A DNA stretch of 16,588 bases, taken from the NCBI GenBank assembly GCA_005888865.1, contig VBCL01000113.1, positions 1 through 16,588 on the forward strand, read 5' to 3'. This DNA comes from Betaproteobacteria bacterium. GTDB taxonomy: Bacteria; Pseudomonadota; Gammaproteobacteria; Burkholderiales; Casimicrobiaceae. The notes beneath the pieces were generated by a model. That model did not search any database. It saw nothing but the letters and a program-made list of their open reading frames with translations, and was not told the origin of the DNA. Shown one piece after another: positions 6,931 to 15,097 of this stretch. Within the stretch, counting starts at the first letter, position 1; every line of letters begins with the position of its first letter. The translations under genes were made by a program, and so were the position numbers.

Positions 6931-6962
6931 AAAAAAAAGCCCCGCGCGAAGCGGGGCTTTTT
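6931..6962 (-). terminator. Rho-independent terminator after ompA (bidirectional in form)
   Basis: A perfect 7-bp stem, GCCCCGC (6939-6945) with GCGGGGC (6951-6957), encloses the loop GCGAA. It is flanked by eight A on the left and five T on the right, so on the minus strand it reads as a GC hairpin followed by eight U. It begins 14 nt after the ompA stop and should separate the abundant ompA message from mtaD. The symmetrical A/T flanks mean it could work on either strand. Confidence 0.92.
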
Positions 6963-6976
6963 GACAAGCGCGTGCT

Positions 6977-7705
6977 TTATCGCTTCGTCGCCTCGCCCTT
7001 GACTTCGACTTCCACGCGGCGATTCGGCGCCAGGCATTCGATCAGAGCCTTACGCTCCTTCGGATACGCCTGGTTGCAAACCACGCCCGGAACCGGCTGC
7101 GTCTTGCCCATCCCGAGGGTTTCGATCTTGTCCCTGGCCACACCCTTGGATACGAGGTAGTCGCGTACCGCGTTGGCGCGCCGTTCGGACAGCTTCTGGT
7201 TGTACGCCTGCGAACCGATGCGGTCGGTGTGTCCCGTCACCAGAACCAGCTCGAGCTTGGTCACGTCCCTCAAGCGGCTGATGACTTCGCGGTCGATCGC
7301 AGCCTGGCCTTCAGGCTTCAGGACTGCCTTGTCGAAGTCGAACAGCGCCTTCGAGGCCAGCGTGATCTTCTGCACGGTCGGTGCGGGCGGCGGCGGCGGC
7401 GGGGGCGGCGGGGGCGGCGGAGGTGCTACCGCAGGCGCCGGCGCGGGCGCAGGCTTCGGAACCAGGTCGGGATCACACTCGACAATCGCCATTGCGGGTG
7501 TCCAGTACCCCGTCCTCCAGCACAGCGTATCGTTGACTCCAGGCTTGCCACCGTACGAGCCGCTGCGCCAAATGTTCGCATTCGGTTGGCCGTAGCCGAA
7601 CAGAACGTAGCCACTGTTCTGGGGGTTGGCCTGGCCGAAAGCGGCCGACCACAGCGTGGCAGCCGCCGCGCCGGTCACTATCGTTGCTATCAAACGAAGT
7701 TTCAT
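6977..7705 (-). CDS. ompA: OmpA-family outer membrane protein
   Basis: This 242-residue exported protein anchors the outer membrane to peptidoglycan. Residues 1-25 are a Sec signal peptide ([20 protein letters not shown], cleavage near AFGQA). A short W/C-rich head (about 26-80, with [19 protein letters not shown]) is characteristic of betaproteobacterial OmpA and replaces the eight-stranded barrel of enteric OmpA. A hinge of alternating Ala-Pro and 13 consecutive prolines (95-107) follows. The C-terminal OmpA domain (about 113-240) includes [33 protein letters not shown] and [10 protein letters not shown], with the peptidoglycan-contacting Asp/Arg positions present. The ATG at 7705 has a good Shine-Dalgarno sequence AAGGGG 8 nt upstream. 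A promoter about 130 nt upstream and a strong terminator just downstream imply a monocistronic, highly expressed message. It is divergent from gyrA. Confidence 0.94.
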   Translation of the reverse strand: MKLRLIATIVTGAAAATLWSAAFGQANPQNSGYVLFGYGQPNANIWRSGSYGGKPGVNDTLCWRTGYWTPAMAIVECDPDLVPKPAPAPAPAVAPPPPPPPPPPPPPAPTVQKITLASKALFDFDKAVLKPEGQAAIDREVISRLRDVTKLELVLVTGHTDRIGSQAYNQKLSERRANAVRDYLVSKGVARDKIETLGMGKTQPVPGVVCNQAYPKERKALIECLAPNRRVEVEVKGEATKR

Positions 7706-7819
7706 TAGTTTCACCCCTTTGGCTTTGATTATGGTGGTGTACTTGGTTCTTTTGACCTGGGACAGCAACTCAGGCGCGATTGACCGCAAGGAAGGACAAC
7801 AACGGACAACAAGTGAACG

Positions 7820-7835
7820 GCAAAGCGCGCTTTGC
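7820..7835 (-). promoter_or_regulatory. Palindrome at the predicted 5' end of ompA mRNA
   Basis: GCAAAGCGCGCTTTGC is a perfect 16-bp palindrome. With transcription from the predicted ompA promoter starting near 7834, the message would open with this hairpin (6-bp stem, CGCG loop). A 5'-terminal stem-loop is known to stabilise enteric ompA mRNA; a similar role here is inference. As DNA it could instead be an operator overlapping the start site. Confidence 0.5.
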
Positions 7836-7840
7836 GCTTG

Positions 7841-7870
7841 AATATAGCATAGCGGTTTTAGCGCTGGCAA
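7841..7870 (-). promoter_or_regulatory. Sigma-70-type promoter of ompA
   Basis: On the minus strand, TTGCCA (7870-7865) and TATATT (7846-7841) each match the consensus at five of six bases, with an 18-bp spacer. Transcription would start near 7834, giving a leader of about 129 nt before the ompA ATG. The patch is AT-rich against its surroundings and correctly oriented, so I regard it as the main ompA promoter. Confidence 0.65.
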
Positions 7871-8057
7871 AGATTCCGGCAACAATACGTTGCGCAGTGT
7901 CGCGTGAATACAACGGTCATGATAAACTTGCACATTTTACAAGCTGCCCGCGGCCTACTGGATTAGCGGCGCCGCGATGCGCTTCTGGGCATGGGCGCCA
8001 AAGCGGTCGCCTGGTCAGGATTTTCATGCTTTCAACCCACTAAGAGCGCCTTTCGTG

Positions 8058-10619
8058 ATGGAGCAGTTCGCTAAAGAAACCCTTCCGGTCAGCCTGGAAG
8101 CCGAAATGCGGCATTCCTACCTCGATTACGCGATGAGCGTGATCGTTGGCCGGGCCCTGCCGGACGTCCGGGACGGCCTGAAGCCGGTGCATCGCCGCGT
8201 GCTCTTCGCCATGCACGAAGCGAACACGGTCTGGAACCGCCCCTACGTGAAGTGCGCACGGGTCGTCGGCGACGTGCTGGGGAAGTACCACCCGCACGGC
8301 GACTCGGCCACCTACGAAGCGCTGGTGCGGATGGTGCAGGACTTCTCGCTGCGCTACCCGCTCATCGACGGCCAGGGCAATTTCGGCTCGGTCGACGGAG
8401 ATGCGCCGGCGGCGTATCGCTACACCGAGTGCCGGTTGCACAAGATCACCGCCGAGATGCTGGCCGACATCGACGAGGAAACGGTCGACTTCGTGGCCAA
8501 CTACGATGGCAAGGAACGCGAGCCGACGGTATTGCCGACGCGATTGCCCAATCTGCTGGTCAACGGCTCGTCGGGAATCGCGGTCGGGATGGCGACCAAC
8601 ATCCCACCGCACAACCTGTCGGAAATCGTCACCGCCTGTCTCGCGCTTCTCGGCAATCCGGAAATCACTGTCGATGAGCTGATCGAGCACGTGCCCGCGC
8701 CGGATTTCCCGACCGCGGGGATCATCTACGGCACCGAGGGCGTGCGCGAGGGCTACCGCACCGGCCGCGGCCGCGTCGTCATTCGCGCCCGGACCCACAT
8801 CGAGGATCTCGAGAAGGGCAGCCGGCAGGCGATCATCGTCGACGAGCTTCCCTATCAGGTGAACAAGGCGACGCTGCTCATCCGCATCGGGGAGCTCGTC
8901 CGGGAAAAGAAGCTGGACGGCATCGCCGACTTGCGCGACGAATCCGACAAGTCAGGCATGCGCGTGGTGATCGAGCTCAAGCGCGGCGAGATCACCGACA
9001 TCATCCTCAACAACCTGTACAAGCTCACGCAGCTTCAGGATAGCTTCGGCATGAACATGGTCGCGCTGGTCGACAACCAGCCGCGGCTGCTCACGCTCAA
9101 GCAGTTCCTCGAGCACTTCCTTGCCCATCGGCGGGAAGTGGTCGTCCGCCGTACGCGTTACGAGCTGACCAAGGCCCGCGAACGGGGTCACGTCCTCGAG
9201 GGGCTCGCCGTCGCGCTGTCGAACGTCGACGAAATCATCGCAATGATCAAGGCCGCGCCCACGCCGGCCGAGGCGAAGGCCGCCTTGATGGCCAAGCGCT
9301 GGCGCTCAGGCATAGTCGAGGACATGCTCAAGCGTGCTGCCGCGGAGGCCGCGCGACCGGAAGGTCTCGCGCCGGAATTCGGATGGCAGGAGAGCGCCTC
9401 CCCGCGCGGTTACAACCTGTCCGACGCGCAGGCGCAGGCGATCCTCGAGTTGCGCCTGCAGCGACTGACCGGCCTGGAGCAAGGGAAGATCACGAGCGAA
9501 TACAAGGACGTCATGGCACAGATCGTCGATCTGCTCGACATCCTGGCCAAGCCCTCTCGCGTGACGACGATCGTCGGCACAGAGCTGAGCTCGATCCGTG
9601 ATCAATTCGGCGACAAACGGCGGTCCGAGATCGTCGCGCAGGGTGTCGACCTGTCGATCGAGGACCTGATCGCGCCCGAGGACATGGTCGTGACGCTGTC
9701 GCACGGCGGCTACATGAAGGCGCAGCCGGTCGCCGAGTACCGGGCGCAACGGCGCGGCGGGCGCGGAAAGCAGGCGACGGGGACCAAGGAAGACGATTTC
9801 ATCGATCACCTGTTCATCGCCAATACGCACGACCACATCCTGTGTTTCTCCAACCGTGGCCGCGTGTACTGGCTCAAGGTCTACAACGTACCCCAGGGCG
9901 GGCGCATCGCCCGCGGCAAGCCGATTGTCAACCTGGTTCCGCTGCTCGAGCACGAGAAGATCACCGCGATCCTGCCAGTGAAGGAGTTCGTCGACGACCA
10001 TTTCGTGTTCATGGCCACCGCCAAAGGCACGGTGAAGAAGACGCCGCTCTCGGAATTTTCGAGGCCGCGGCCGTCGGGGATCATCGCCATCGATCTCGAT
10101 GACGGCGATTTTCTCATTGGCGCCGCGCTCACCGACGGCAAACACGACGTCATGCTGTTCAGCTCGGGCGGCAAGGCCGTGCGGTTCGAGGAGGGCGACG
10201 TCCGACCGATGGGACGCATCGCGCATGGCGTGCGCGGCATGCTGCTCGACAAGGGACAGCGCGTGATCAGCATGCTGGTCGCCGAAGACGAGAAGCAGTC
10301 GGTGCTGACCGCGACCGAGAACGGGTTCGGCAAGCGCACCCCGATCATCGAGCACACACGGCACGGGCGCGGCACCAAGGGCATGATCGCCATCCAGCAG
10401 AGCAGCCGCAACGGACAAGTGGTCGCCGCGGCGCTGGTGCTTCCCGACGACGAGGTGATGCTGATCTCGACTCGCGGCGTGCTGATCCGCACCCCCGTGA
10501 AAGCGATCCGTGAAATGGGGCGCTCGACGCAGGGCGTCACCCTGATTAACCTCGGCGAGGGCGAGAAACTCGCCGGGCTCGAACGGGTGGTCGAGACCGA
10601 AGAAGAGAACGGCGAATAA
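8058..10619 (+). CDS. gyrA: DNA gyrase subunit A
   Basis: GyrA is the breakage-reunion subunit of DNA gyrase (with GyrB), which introduces negative supercoils using ATP. The 853-residue protein is full length. The winged-helix/tower region (about 1-520) contains [17 protein letters not shown], the quinolone-determining segment [18 protein letters not shown] and catalytic Y122 (YRYTECRL). The C-terminal beta-pinwheel has the GyrA box QRRGGRG and ends in an acidic tail. Numbering aligns with E. coli: S83 is present, position 87 is Glu instead of Asp, and residue 120 is Tyr instead of Met. I chose the ATG at 8058 because [26 protein letters not shown] is the normal N-terminus; an in-frame upstream extension is not conserved sequence. 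A GTG codon directly precedes the ATG. The ParC paralogue is excluded by the intact GyrA box and pinwheel. pheA begins 31 bp downstream, so co-transcription is possible. Confidence 0.98.
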   Translation: MEQFAKETLPVSLEAEMRHSYLDYAMSVIVGRALPDVRDGLKPVHRRVLFAMHEANTVWNRPYVKCARVVGDVLGKYHPHGDSATYEALVRMVQDFSLRYPLIDGQGNFGSVDGDAPAAYRYTECRLHKITAEMLADIDEETVDFVANYDGKEREPTVLPTRLPNLLVNGSSGIAVGMATNIPPHNLSEIVTACLALLGNPEITVDELIEHVPAPDFPTAGIIYGTEGVREGYRTGRGRVVIRARTHIEDLEKGSRQAIIVDELPYQVNKATLLIRIGELVREKKLDGIADLRDESDKSGMRVVIELKRGEITDIILNNLYKLTQLQDSFGMNMVALVDNQPRLLTLKQFLEHFLAHRREVVVRRTRYELTKARERGHVLEGLAVALSNVDEIIAMIKAAPTPAEAKAALMAKRWRSGIVEDMLKRAAAEAARPEGLAPEFGWQESASPRGYNLSDAQAQAILELRLQRLTGLEQGKITSEYKDVMAQIVDLLDILAKPSRVTTIVGTELSSIRDQFGDKRRSEIVAQGVDLSIEDLIAPEDMVVTLSHGGYMKAQPVAEYRAQRRGGRGKQATGTKEDDFIDHLFIANTHDHILCFSNRGRVYWLKVYNVPQGGRIARGKPIVNLVPLLEHEKITAILPVKEFVDDHFVFMATAKGTVKKTPLSEFSRPRPSGIIAIDLDDGDFLIGAALTDGKHDVMLFSSGGKAVRFEEGDVRPMGRIAHGVRGMLLDKGQRVISMLVAEDEKQSVLTATENGFGKRTPIIEHTRHGRGTKGMIAIQQSSRNGQVVAAALVLPDDEVMLISTRGVLIRTPVKAIREMGRSTQGVTLINLGEGEKLAGLERVVETEEENGE

Positions 10620-10650
10620 GACACGCGTGAGGCGACGTTGCGGACTGAAC

Positions 10651-11736
10651 ATGGCCACCGACAATCGCGACGATCAGAACGAGCTCAAACACCGCCGTGC
10701 CGCGATCGATGCACTCGACGCGGAACTGCTGCGGCTTGTCTCGGAGCGCGCCGCGCATGCGCAGGCGATCGGCACGCTCAAGAGCGGACCCGCCTACCGG
10801 CCTGAACGCGAGGCTGAGGTGCTGCGCCGGGTCGTGCAGGCGAACCGGGGGCCGCTGACGAACGACGCGGTTGCCGGCATTTTCCGCGAGATCATGTCGG
10901 CGTGCCTCGCGCTCGAGGAAAAGCTCTCGGTCGCATATCTCGGGCCCGCGGGAACCTACAGTCACGCCGCGGTCTCGCGCCATTTTGGCGAATCGGTCGC
11001 GACCGAGCCTTGCGCGTCGATCGACGATGTCTTCCGTGCGACGGAGGCCGGGCGCACCGATTATGCGGTCGTGCCGGTCGAGAACTCCACCGAAGGCGCG
11101 GTGGGCAGGACGCTGGATCTGATGTTGCAGACCCCACTCACCATCGTCGGCGAGATCAAGTTGCGCATCCAGCAGAACCTGCTCGCCAAGGGCATCGCCA
11201 TCGACGCGGTGACCAAGGTGTATTCGCACGCGCAGTCGCTGGCGCAATGCGTGCGATGGCTGGCGCAGCAGCTGCCCTCGGCAGCGCGAGTCGCGGTGGC
11301 GAGCAACGCCGAAGCGGCACGCCTGGCGGCCTCCGAGCCCGGCGCAGCGGCGATCGCCGGCGAGGCCGCGGCAGCGATATACGGCCTGGACGTCGTCGCG
11401 GCGCACATCGAGGACGAACCCAATAACACGACGCGTTTCTGGGTGCTCGGCCGCCACGGCGCCGGGCCTTCCGGGAAGGATGAAACGTCGCTGGTGATGT
11501 CGGCGAAGAATCAGCCCGGGGCCATGTACGCGCTGCTCGAGCCTTTCGCGAAGCATGGGGTGAGCATGTCGCGCCTCGAATCGCGGCCGGCGCGCACCGG
11601 GCTGTGGGAGTATCTATTCTTCGTCGATCTGGAGGGTCACCAGGACGATACGGCGGTCGCGGCGGCGATCGCCGAGCTCAAGCTGCGCGCGCCGTTTCTC
11701 AAGCTTCTGGGGTCGTATCCCGCTGCCCTCGTGTAA
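10651..11736 (+). CDS. pheA: Bifunctional chorismate mutase/prephenate dehydratase
   Basis: The P-protein turns chorismate into prephenate and then phenylpyruvate, the committed path to phenylalanine. The 361-residue protein has an AroQ chorismate mutase domain (about 8-90), a prephenate dehydratase domain (about 92-268) starting VAYLGPAGTYSHAA and including VPVENSTEGAV and the catalytic TRFWVLG (T261-R262-F263), and a C-terminal ACT domain (about 280-355) with the ESRP motif at 310-313. The ACT domain implies feedback inhibition by phenylalanine. The ATG at 10651 was preferred to a GTG at 10627 because the mutase domain starts right after it. gyrA ends only 31 bp upstream; serC, the usual gene between them, is missing. 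The stop codon overlaps an ATG in the hisC frame (TAATG at 11734-11738), but hisC more likely starts at 11769. Confidence 0.96.
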   Translation: MATDNRDDQNELKHRRAAIDALDAELLRLVSERAAHAQAIGTLKSGPAYRPEREAEVLRRVVQANRGPLTNDAVAGIFREIMSACLALEEKLSVAYLGPAGTYSHAAVSRHFGESVATEPCASIDDVFRATEAGRTDYAVVPVENSTEGAVGRTLDLMLQTPLTIVGEIKLRIQQNLLAKGIAIDAVTKVYSHAQSLAQCVRWLAQQLPSAARVAVASNAEAARLAASEPGAAAIAGEAAAAIYGLDVVAAHIEDEPNNTTRFWVLGRHGAGPSGKDETSLVMSAKNQPGAMYALLEPFAKHGVSMSRLESRPARTGLWEYLFFVDLEGHQDDTAVAAAIAELKLRAPFLKLLGSYPAALV

Positions 11737-11768
11737 TGACCTCGTTGTCTCGCCCTGCCGGAGATCGA

Positions 11769-12893
11769 ATGATAAGCGCCAACGAAACGGCGGCGGTGCC
11801 CGCCGACCTCGCGCCGGACTACGTCCGCCGGATCAACCCCTATGTTCCCGGCAAGCCGATCGAGGAGCTCGCGCGCGAATACGGATTGGCCGAAGAAGCC
11901 ATCGTCAAGCTCGCGTCGAACGAAAATCCGCGCGGGCCGAGCCCGAAGGCACGCGAGGCGATCGTCGCCGCTTGCGCGGGCATCACGCGCTATCCGGACG
12001 GCAACGGCTTTGCGTTGAAGAACGCGCTCGCAAGCCGTTACGGCGTCGATCGCGAGCAGATTGTCCTCGGCAACGGCTCGAACGACATTCTCGAGCTCGC
12101 CACGCAGGCCTTCCTTCGTCCCGGCGATGAGGCGGTCTATTCGCAGCATGGCTTCGCCGTCTATCCGCTGGCCACACAGGCGCGGGGCGCGACCGGCATC
12201 CAAGTGCCGGCGCGGCACTACGGCCACGATCTCGAAGCGATGGCAAAGGCGGTGACGTCGCGCACGCGCATCGTCTTTGTCGCTAATCCGAACAACCCGA
12301 CCGGTACGTGGCTACCTCCGGCTGCGCTCAGGGCCTTTCTGGCCGCCGTGCCGAGCGAGGTGCTGATCGTTCTCGACGAGGCCTACGACGAGTACCTCGA
12401 GACGGCGCAACGCTCGCCGAGCGTGAGCTGGATCGCCAGCCATCGCAACCTCATCGTGTCGCGTACCTTCTCCAAGGCGTACGGACTCGCCGGCTTGCGC
12501 GTGGGCTTCGGAGTGATGGATGCGAGCGTGGCCGATATGCTCAACCGCGTGCGCCAACCGTTCAACGTCAGCTCGATTGCGCAGGCCGCCGCGCTCGCGG
12601 CGTTGGCAGATACCGCGTACGTCAGCGAGAGCGCGCGCCTGAACCGTACCGGGCTTGTGCAGCTCACGGCGGCGCTCGACGCCATGCGTGTCGCGTACGT
12701 GCCCTCTCACGGCAACTTCCTGCTGGTGCATGTCGGTGACGGCGCCGGCGTCTACGAGCGGCTGCTGCGGCAGGGCGTGATCGTGCGCCCGGTCGCGAAC
12801 TACGAATTGCCCGAGCACCTGCGCGTGACCGTCGGTTTGCCCGAAGAAAACCGGCGCTTCCTGGCCGCACTCGAATCGGCGCTCGGACGCTGA
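11769..12893 (+). CDS. hisC: Histidinol-phosphate aminotransferase (HisC-type)
   Basis: This 374-residue fold-type I PLP aminotransferase is of the HisC family. It has KLASNENPRGPSPKA (50-60), ANPNNPTGT (N176), VLDEAYDEY (D203, Y206), PLP lysine K236 in SRTFSKAYGLAGLRVGFG, and the substrate-binding R352 in LRVTVG. HisC makes histidinol phosphate from imidazole acetol-phosphate. In this pheA/tyrA/aroA setting the enzyme may also or mainly transaminate phenylpyruvate and 4-hydroxyphenylpyruvate, as reported for some HisC paralogues; that is inference from context. The ATG at 11769 has a GGAG Shine-Dalgarno 5 nt upstream and was preferred to an ATG at 11736 that overlaps the pheA stop but lacks one. 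tyrA follows after 5 bp, indicating one operon. Confidence 0.93.
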   Translation: MISANETAAVPADLAPDYVRRINPYVPGKPIEELAREYGLAEEAIVKLASNENPRGPSPKAREAIVAACAGITRYPDGNGFALKNALASRYGVDREQIVLGNGSNDILELATQAFLRPGDEAVYSQHGFAVYPLATQARGATGIQVPARHYGHDLEAMAKAVTSRTRIVFVANPNNPTGTWLPPAALRAFLAAVPSEVLIVLDEAYDEYLETAQRSPSVSWIASHRNLIVSRTFSKAYGLAGLRVGFGVMDASVADMLNRVRQPFNVSSIAQAAALAALADTAYVSESARLNRTGLVQLTAALDAMRVAYVPSHGNFLLVHVGDGAGVYERLLRQGVIVRPVANYELPEHLRVTVGLPEENRRFLAALESALGR

Positions 12894-12898
12894 TACGG

Positions 12899-13795
12899 AT
12901 GGTGCGCATCGGCAAGCTCGTGGTGATTGGCGTCGGACTGATCGGAGGCTCGTTCGCGCTGGCGATGAAGCGCTCGGGCGGAGCCGAAAGTGTCGTGGGC
13001 GTCGGTCGGGGAAGAAGCAATATCGAGGCGGCGCACAGGCTTGGTATCGTCGACCGCGGTTTTGTGCTCGACGATGCGTGGACCGCGGAGCTCGGCGATG
13101 CCGATCTCGTCTTCCTCGCCCCCCCTGTCGGACAGATGCCATCGCTCCTCGCCGCGATCGCGCCGCATCTTGGCCTTCAAACGCTGATCACCGACGCCGG
13201 CAGCACTAAGCAGGACGTGGTCGCGGCAGCGCGCACGCTGCTCGGCTCCGCGCTGCCGCGCTTCGTCCCCGGCCATCCCATCGCGGGTACCGAACACTCG
13301 GGCGCGACGGCGGCGTTCGATGCGCTCTTCCGCGACAAGCAGGTCGTCTTGACTCCGTTGCTGGAAACCGACGCGACGGCTTTGACTCGTGTCGCGGAAT
13401 GCTGGACGCGCTGCGGAGCGACGGTGCGTCGGCTCGACCCGGCTCGTCACGACGCGATCCTCTCTGCGGTCAGCCACTTGCCGCACACGCTGGCCTTCGC
13501 GTTGATCGCGGACCTTGCGGCGCGGGCCGACGCGAACGACTGCTTCGATCTCGCCGGTACGGGCTTGCGCGACTTCACGCGCCTGGCGAGCAGCCATCCG
13601 GGCATGTGGCGCGATATCTGCCTCGCCAACCGGGACGCATTGCGGCGCGATCTCGCGAGCTATCGCGATCGGCTCCAACGGATCGATGCGCTGCTCGATG
13701 CGCGCGACGGCGAGGCGCTGCTGGCGCTGTTCACGCGCGCTCACTCGGCGCGCGATGCGTGGGTCGAGCGCCAGAGCGGCGGCGACGAAGTTTAG
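12899..13795 (+). CDS. tyrA: Prephenate (cyclohexadienyl) dehydrogenase
   Basis: TyrA oxidatively decarboxylates prephenate to 4-hydroxyphenylpyruvate (or arogenate to tyrosine) for tyrosine synthesis. The 298-residue single-domain protein has the Rossmann motif VVIGVGLIGGS (GVGLIGG 11-17), VFLAPPVGQ, TDAGSTK (99-104), the catalytic region PGHPIAGTEHSGATAA (H126) and VSHLPH (H193, H196). There is no mutase or ACT domain, unlike enteric TyrA. At the end of the second Rossmann strand, where NAD enzymes usually carry Asp, the sequence is VVGVGRGRS, with Gly and nearby Arg/Ser; this suggests NADP use but is not proof. It begins 5 bp after hisC with no clear Shine-Dalgarno of its own, suggesting coupled translation. 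In Pseudomonas tyrA is fused to aroA; here the genes are separate, 18 bp apart. Confidence 0.95.
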   Translation: MVRIGKLVVIGVGLIGGSFALAMKRSGGAESVVGVGRGRSNIEAAHRLGIVDRGFVLDDAWTAELGDADLVFLAPPVGQMPSLLAAIAPHLGLQTLITDAGSTKQDVVAAARTLLGSALPRFVPGHPIAGTEHSGATAAFDALFRDKQVVLTPLLETDATALTRVAECWTRCGATVRRLDPARHDAILSAVSHLPHTLAFALIADLAARADANDCFDLAGTGLRDFTRLASSHPGMWRDICLANRDALRRDLASYRDRLQRIDALLDARDGEALLALFTRAHSARDAWVERQSGGDEV

Positions 13796-13813
13796 TCATT
13801 CGCGCGCCCGGCG

Positions 13814-15097
13814 ATGGACTACCTCGATCTCGCCCCCGTCGCCCGGATGGCGGGCACGGTGCGCCTTCCGGGGTCCAAGAGCATCTCCAACCGAACCTTG
13901 CTGCTCGCGGCGCTCTCACGCGGGGACACCGAAGTCCGCAATCTCCTCGATGCCGACGACGTCGATCGAATGCTGGACGCCCTGCGCACGCTGGGCTTCC
14001 GTGTCGAGCAGCATGGAGCAGGGCGTGATTTCACCGTTCGGGGCGGCGGCGGCACCATCCCGGTCAAGCAGGCGAGCCTATTTCTCGGCAACGCCGGCAC
14101 CGCATTCCGCCCGTTGACAGCGGTGCTCGCGCTGTCGGACGGACGCTACGAGCTGTCGGGTGTGGCGCGCATGCACGAGCGACCGATCGGCGATCTGGTC
14201 GACGCGCTTCGCACGCTCGGCGCGGACATTCGCTATCTGGGGCGGGAAGGTTTCCCGCCGCTCGCGATCGGCAAGGCTGTCGTCCCCACCCGCGATCGCG
14301 TTGCGATTGGCGGTGAAGTGTCGAGCCAGTTTCTCACCGCGTTGCTGATGGCGTTGCCGCTGGTCGGCGGGGGCGTCGCGGTCGAAGTACTGGGCGAGCT
14401 GATTTCGCAGCCGTATGTCGAGATGACGTTGAACCTGATGGCGCGCTTCGGCGTCACTGTTCGACGTGAGCAATGGCAACGGCTTACCGTCCCGGCGGGG
14501 AGCGCCTATAAAAGCCCCGGCAAGATCACCGCCGAAGGAGACGCGTCGTCGGCGTCGTACTTTCTCGCCGCGGGTGCGATCGGCGGCGGTCCCGTTCGGG
14601 TCGAGGGCGTGGGCCGCGACAGCATTCAGGGCGACGTACGCTTCGCCGAGACCCTGGCCGCGATGGGTGCCACGGTCGACGCAGGCCCCGATTGGATCGA
14701 GGTTCGCGGGGCGAGGCCGTTGCGCGCGATCGACGCCGACTTCAACCGCATGCCTGACGCCGCGATGACCGCGGCGGTTGCAGCGCTGTTTGCCGATGGT
14801 CCGTCGATACTGCGCAATATCGGGAGTTGGCGGGTTAAGGAAACCGACCGCATCGCGGCGATGGCGACCGAGCTCTCCAAGCTCGGTGCGCGTGTGGGGG
14901 CAGGTGCCGACTGGCTGTCGGTCGTGCCGCCGGCGAAGCTTCTACCTGCCACGATCGATACCTACGACGATCATCGGATCGCGATGTGCTTCTCGCTCGC
15001 CACCCTCGGCGGGATATCGGTGCGCATCAACGATCCGCGCTGTGTGCGCAAGACTTTCCCCGAATATTTCGCCGCGTTCCGCGGTCTCGCCCGATGA
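13814..15097 (+). CDS. aroA: 3-phosphoshikimate 1-carboxyvinyltransferase (EPSP synthase, class I)
   Basis: AroA joins shikimate-3-phosphate and phosphoenolpyruvate to give EPSP, the sixth step to chorismate. The 427-residue protein has all class I signatures: [15 protein letters not shown] (K22, S23, R27), [12 protein letters not shown] (92-103), [12 protein letters not shown] (R123), [12 protein letters not shown] (S170, S171, Q172), RMPDAAMT (D315), WRVKETDRI (K342, E343), TYDDHRIAM (H387, R388) and K413. The glycine in GNAGTA and the following Arg-Pro are intact, as in glyphosate-sensitive class I enzymes; the Met after GNAGTA in E. coli is Phe here. It lies 18 bp after tyrA, and its TGA overlaps the cmk ATG (ATGA), indicating translational coupling. 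Confidence 0.98.
   Translation: MDYLDLAPVARMAGTVRLPGSKSISNRTLLLAALSRGDTEVRNLLDADDVDRMLDALRTLGFRVEQHGAGRDFTVRGGGGTIPVKQASLFLGNAGTAFRPLTAVLALSDGRYELSGVARMHERPIGDLVDALRTLGADIRYLGREGFPPLAIGKAVVPTRDRVAIGGEVSSQFLTALLMALPLVGGGVAVEVLGELISQPYVEMTLNLMARFGVTVRREQWQRLTVPAGSAYKSPGKITAEGDASSASYFLAAGAIGGGPVRVEGVGRDSIQGDVRFAETLAAMGATVDAGPDWIEVRGARPLRAIDADFNRMPDAAMTAAVAALFADGPSILRNIGSWRVKETDRIAAMATELSKLGARVGAGADWLSVVPPAKLLPATIDTYDDHRIAMCFSLATLGGISVRINDPRCVRKTFPEYFAAFRGLAR

Larger units (their letters stand above)
7706..8057. other. Divergent ompA/gyrA intergenic region
   Basis: This 352-bp gap contains no convincing gene. From left to right it holds the ompA ribosome-binding site (7714-7719), an ompA leader of about 130 nt with a tandem 10-bp repeat (GGACAACAAC then GGACAACAAG, 7794-7813), a 16-bp palindrome (7820-7835) and the ompA promoter (7841-7870). 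The gyrA side (7871-8057) is less GC-rich around 7905-7942. It includes a 10-bp palindrome GCGGCGCCGC (7966-7975), but I could not assign a gyrA promoter with proper -35/-10 spacing. Confidence 0.7.

Noticed and set aside
7173..7708. Plus-strand frames encoding Gly- or Arg-rich proteins opposite ompA
   Set aside because: The Gly/Arg runs are the reverse complement of the OmpA proline hinge; no independent start signal or domain.
7928..7956. TTGCAC at 7928 as the gyrA -35 box
   Set aside because: The sequence 16-18 bp downstream is CGGCCT-like and cannot serve as a -10; no other box pair with proper spacing was found.
7966..7975. GCGGCGCCGC palindrome upstream of gyrA
   Set aside because: Ten-base GC palindromes are common by chance at this composition and nothing else marks it.
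10627..10650. GTG at 10627 as an alternative pheA start
   Set aside because: It would add eight residues (MRRRCGLN) not expected in the family; the ATG at 10651 is directly followed by the chorismate mutase domain.
9306..10664. 452-codon open frame antisense to gyrA
   Set aside because: It is a shadow of a certain gyrA in a high-GC genome; the translation has no recognisable domain and is rich in Arg, His and Asp as expected from an antisense frame.
13814..15097. Possible glyphosate-tolerance substitutions in AroA
   Set aside because: The key glycine of GNAGTA and the following RP are intact and the protein has class I signatures; there is no support for a tolerant enzyme.
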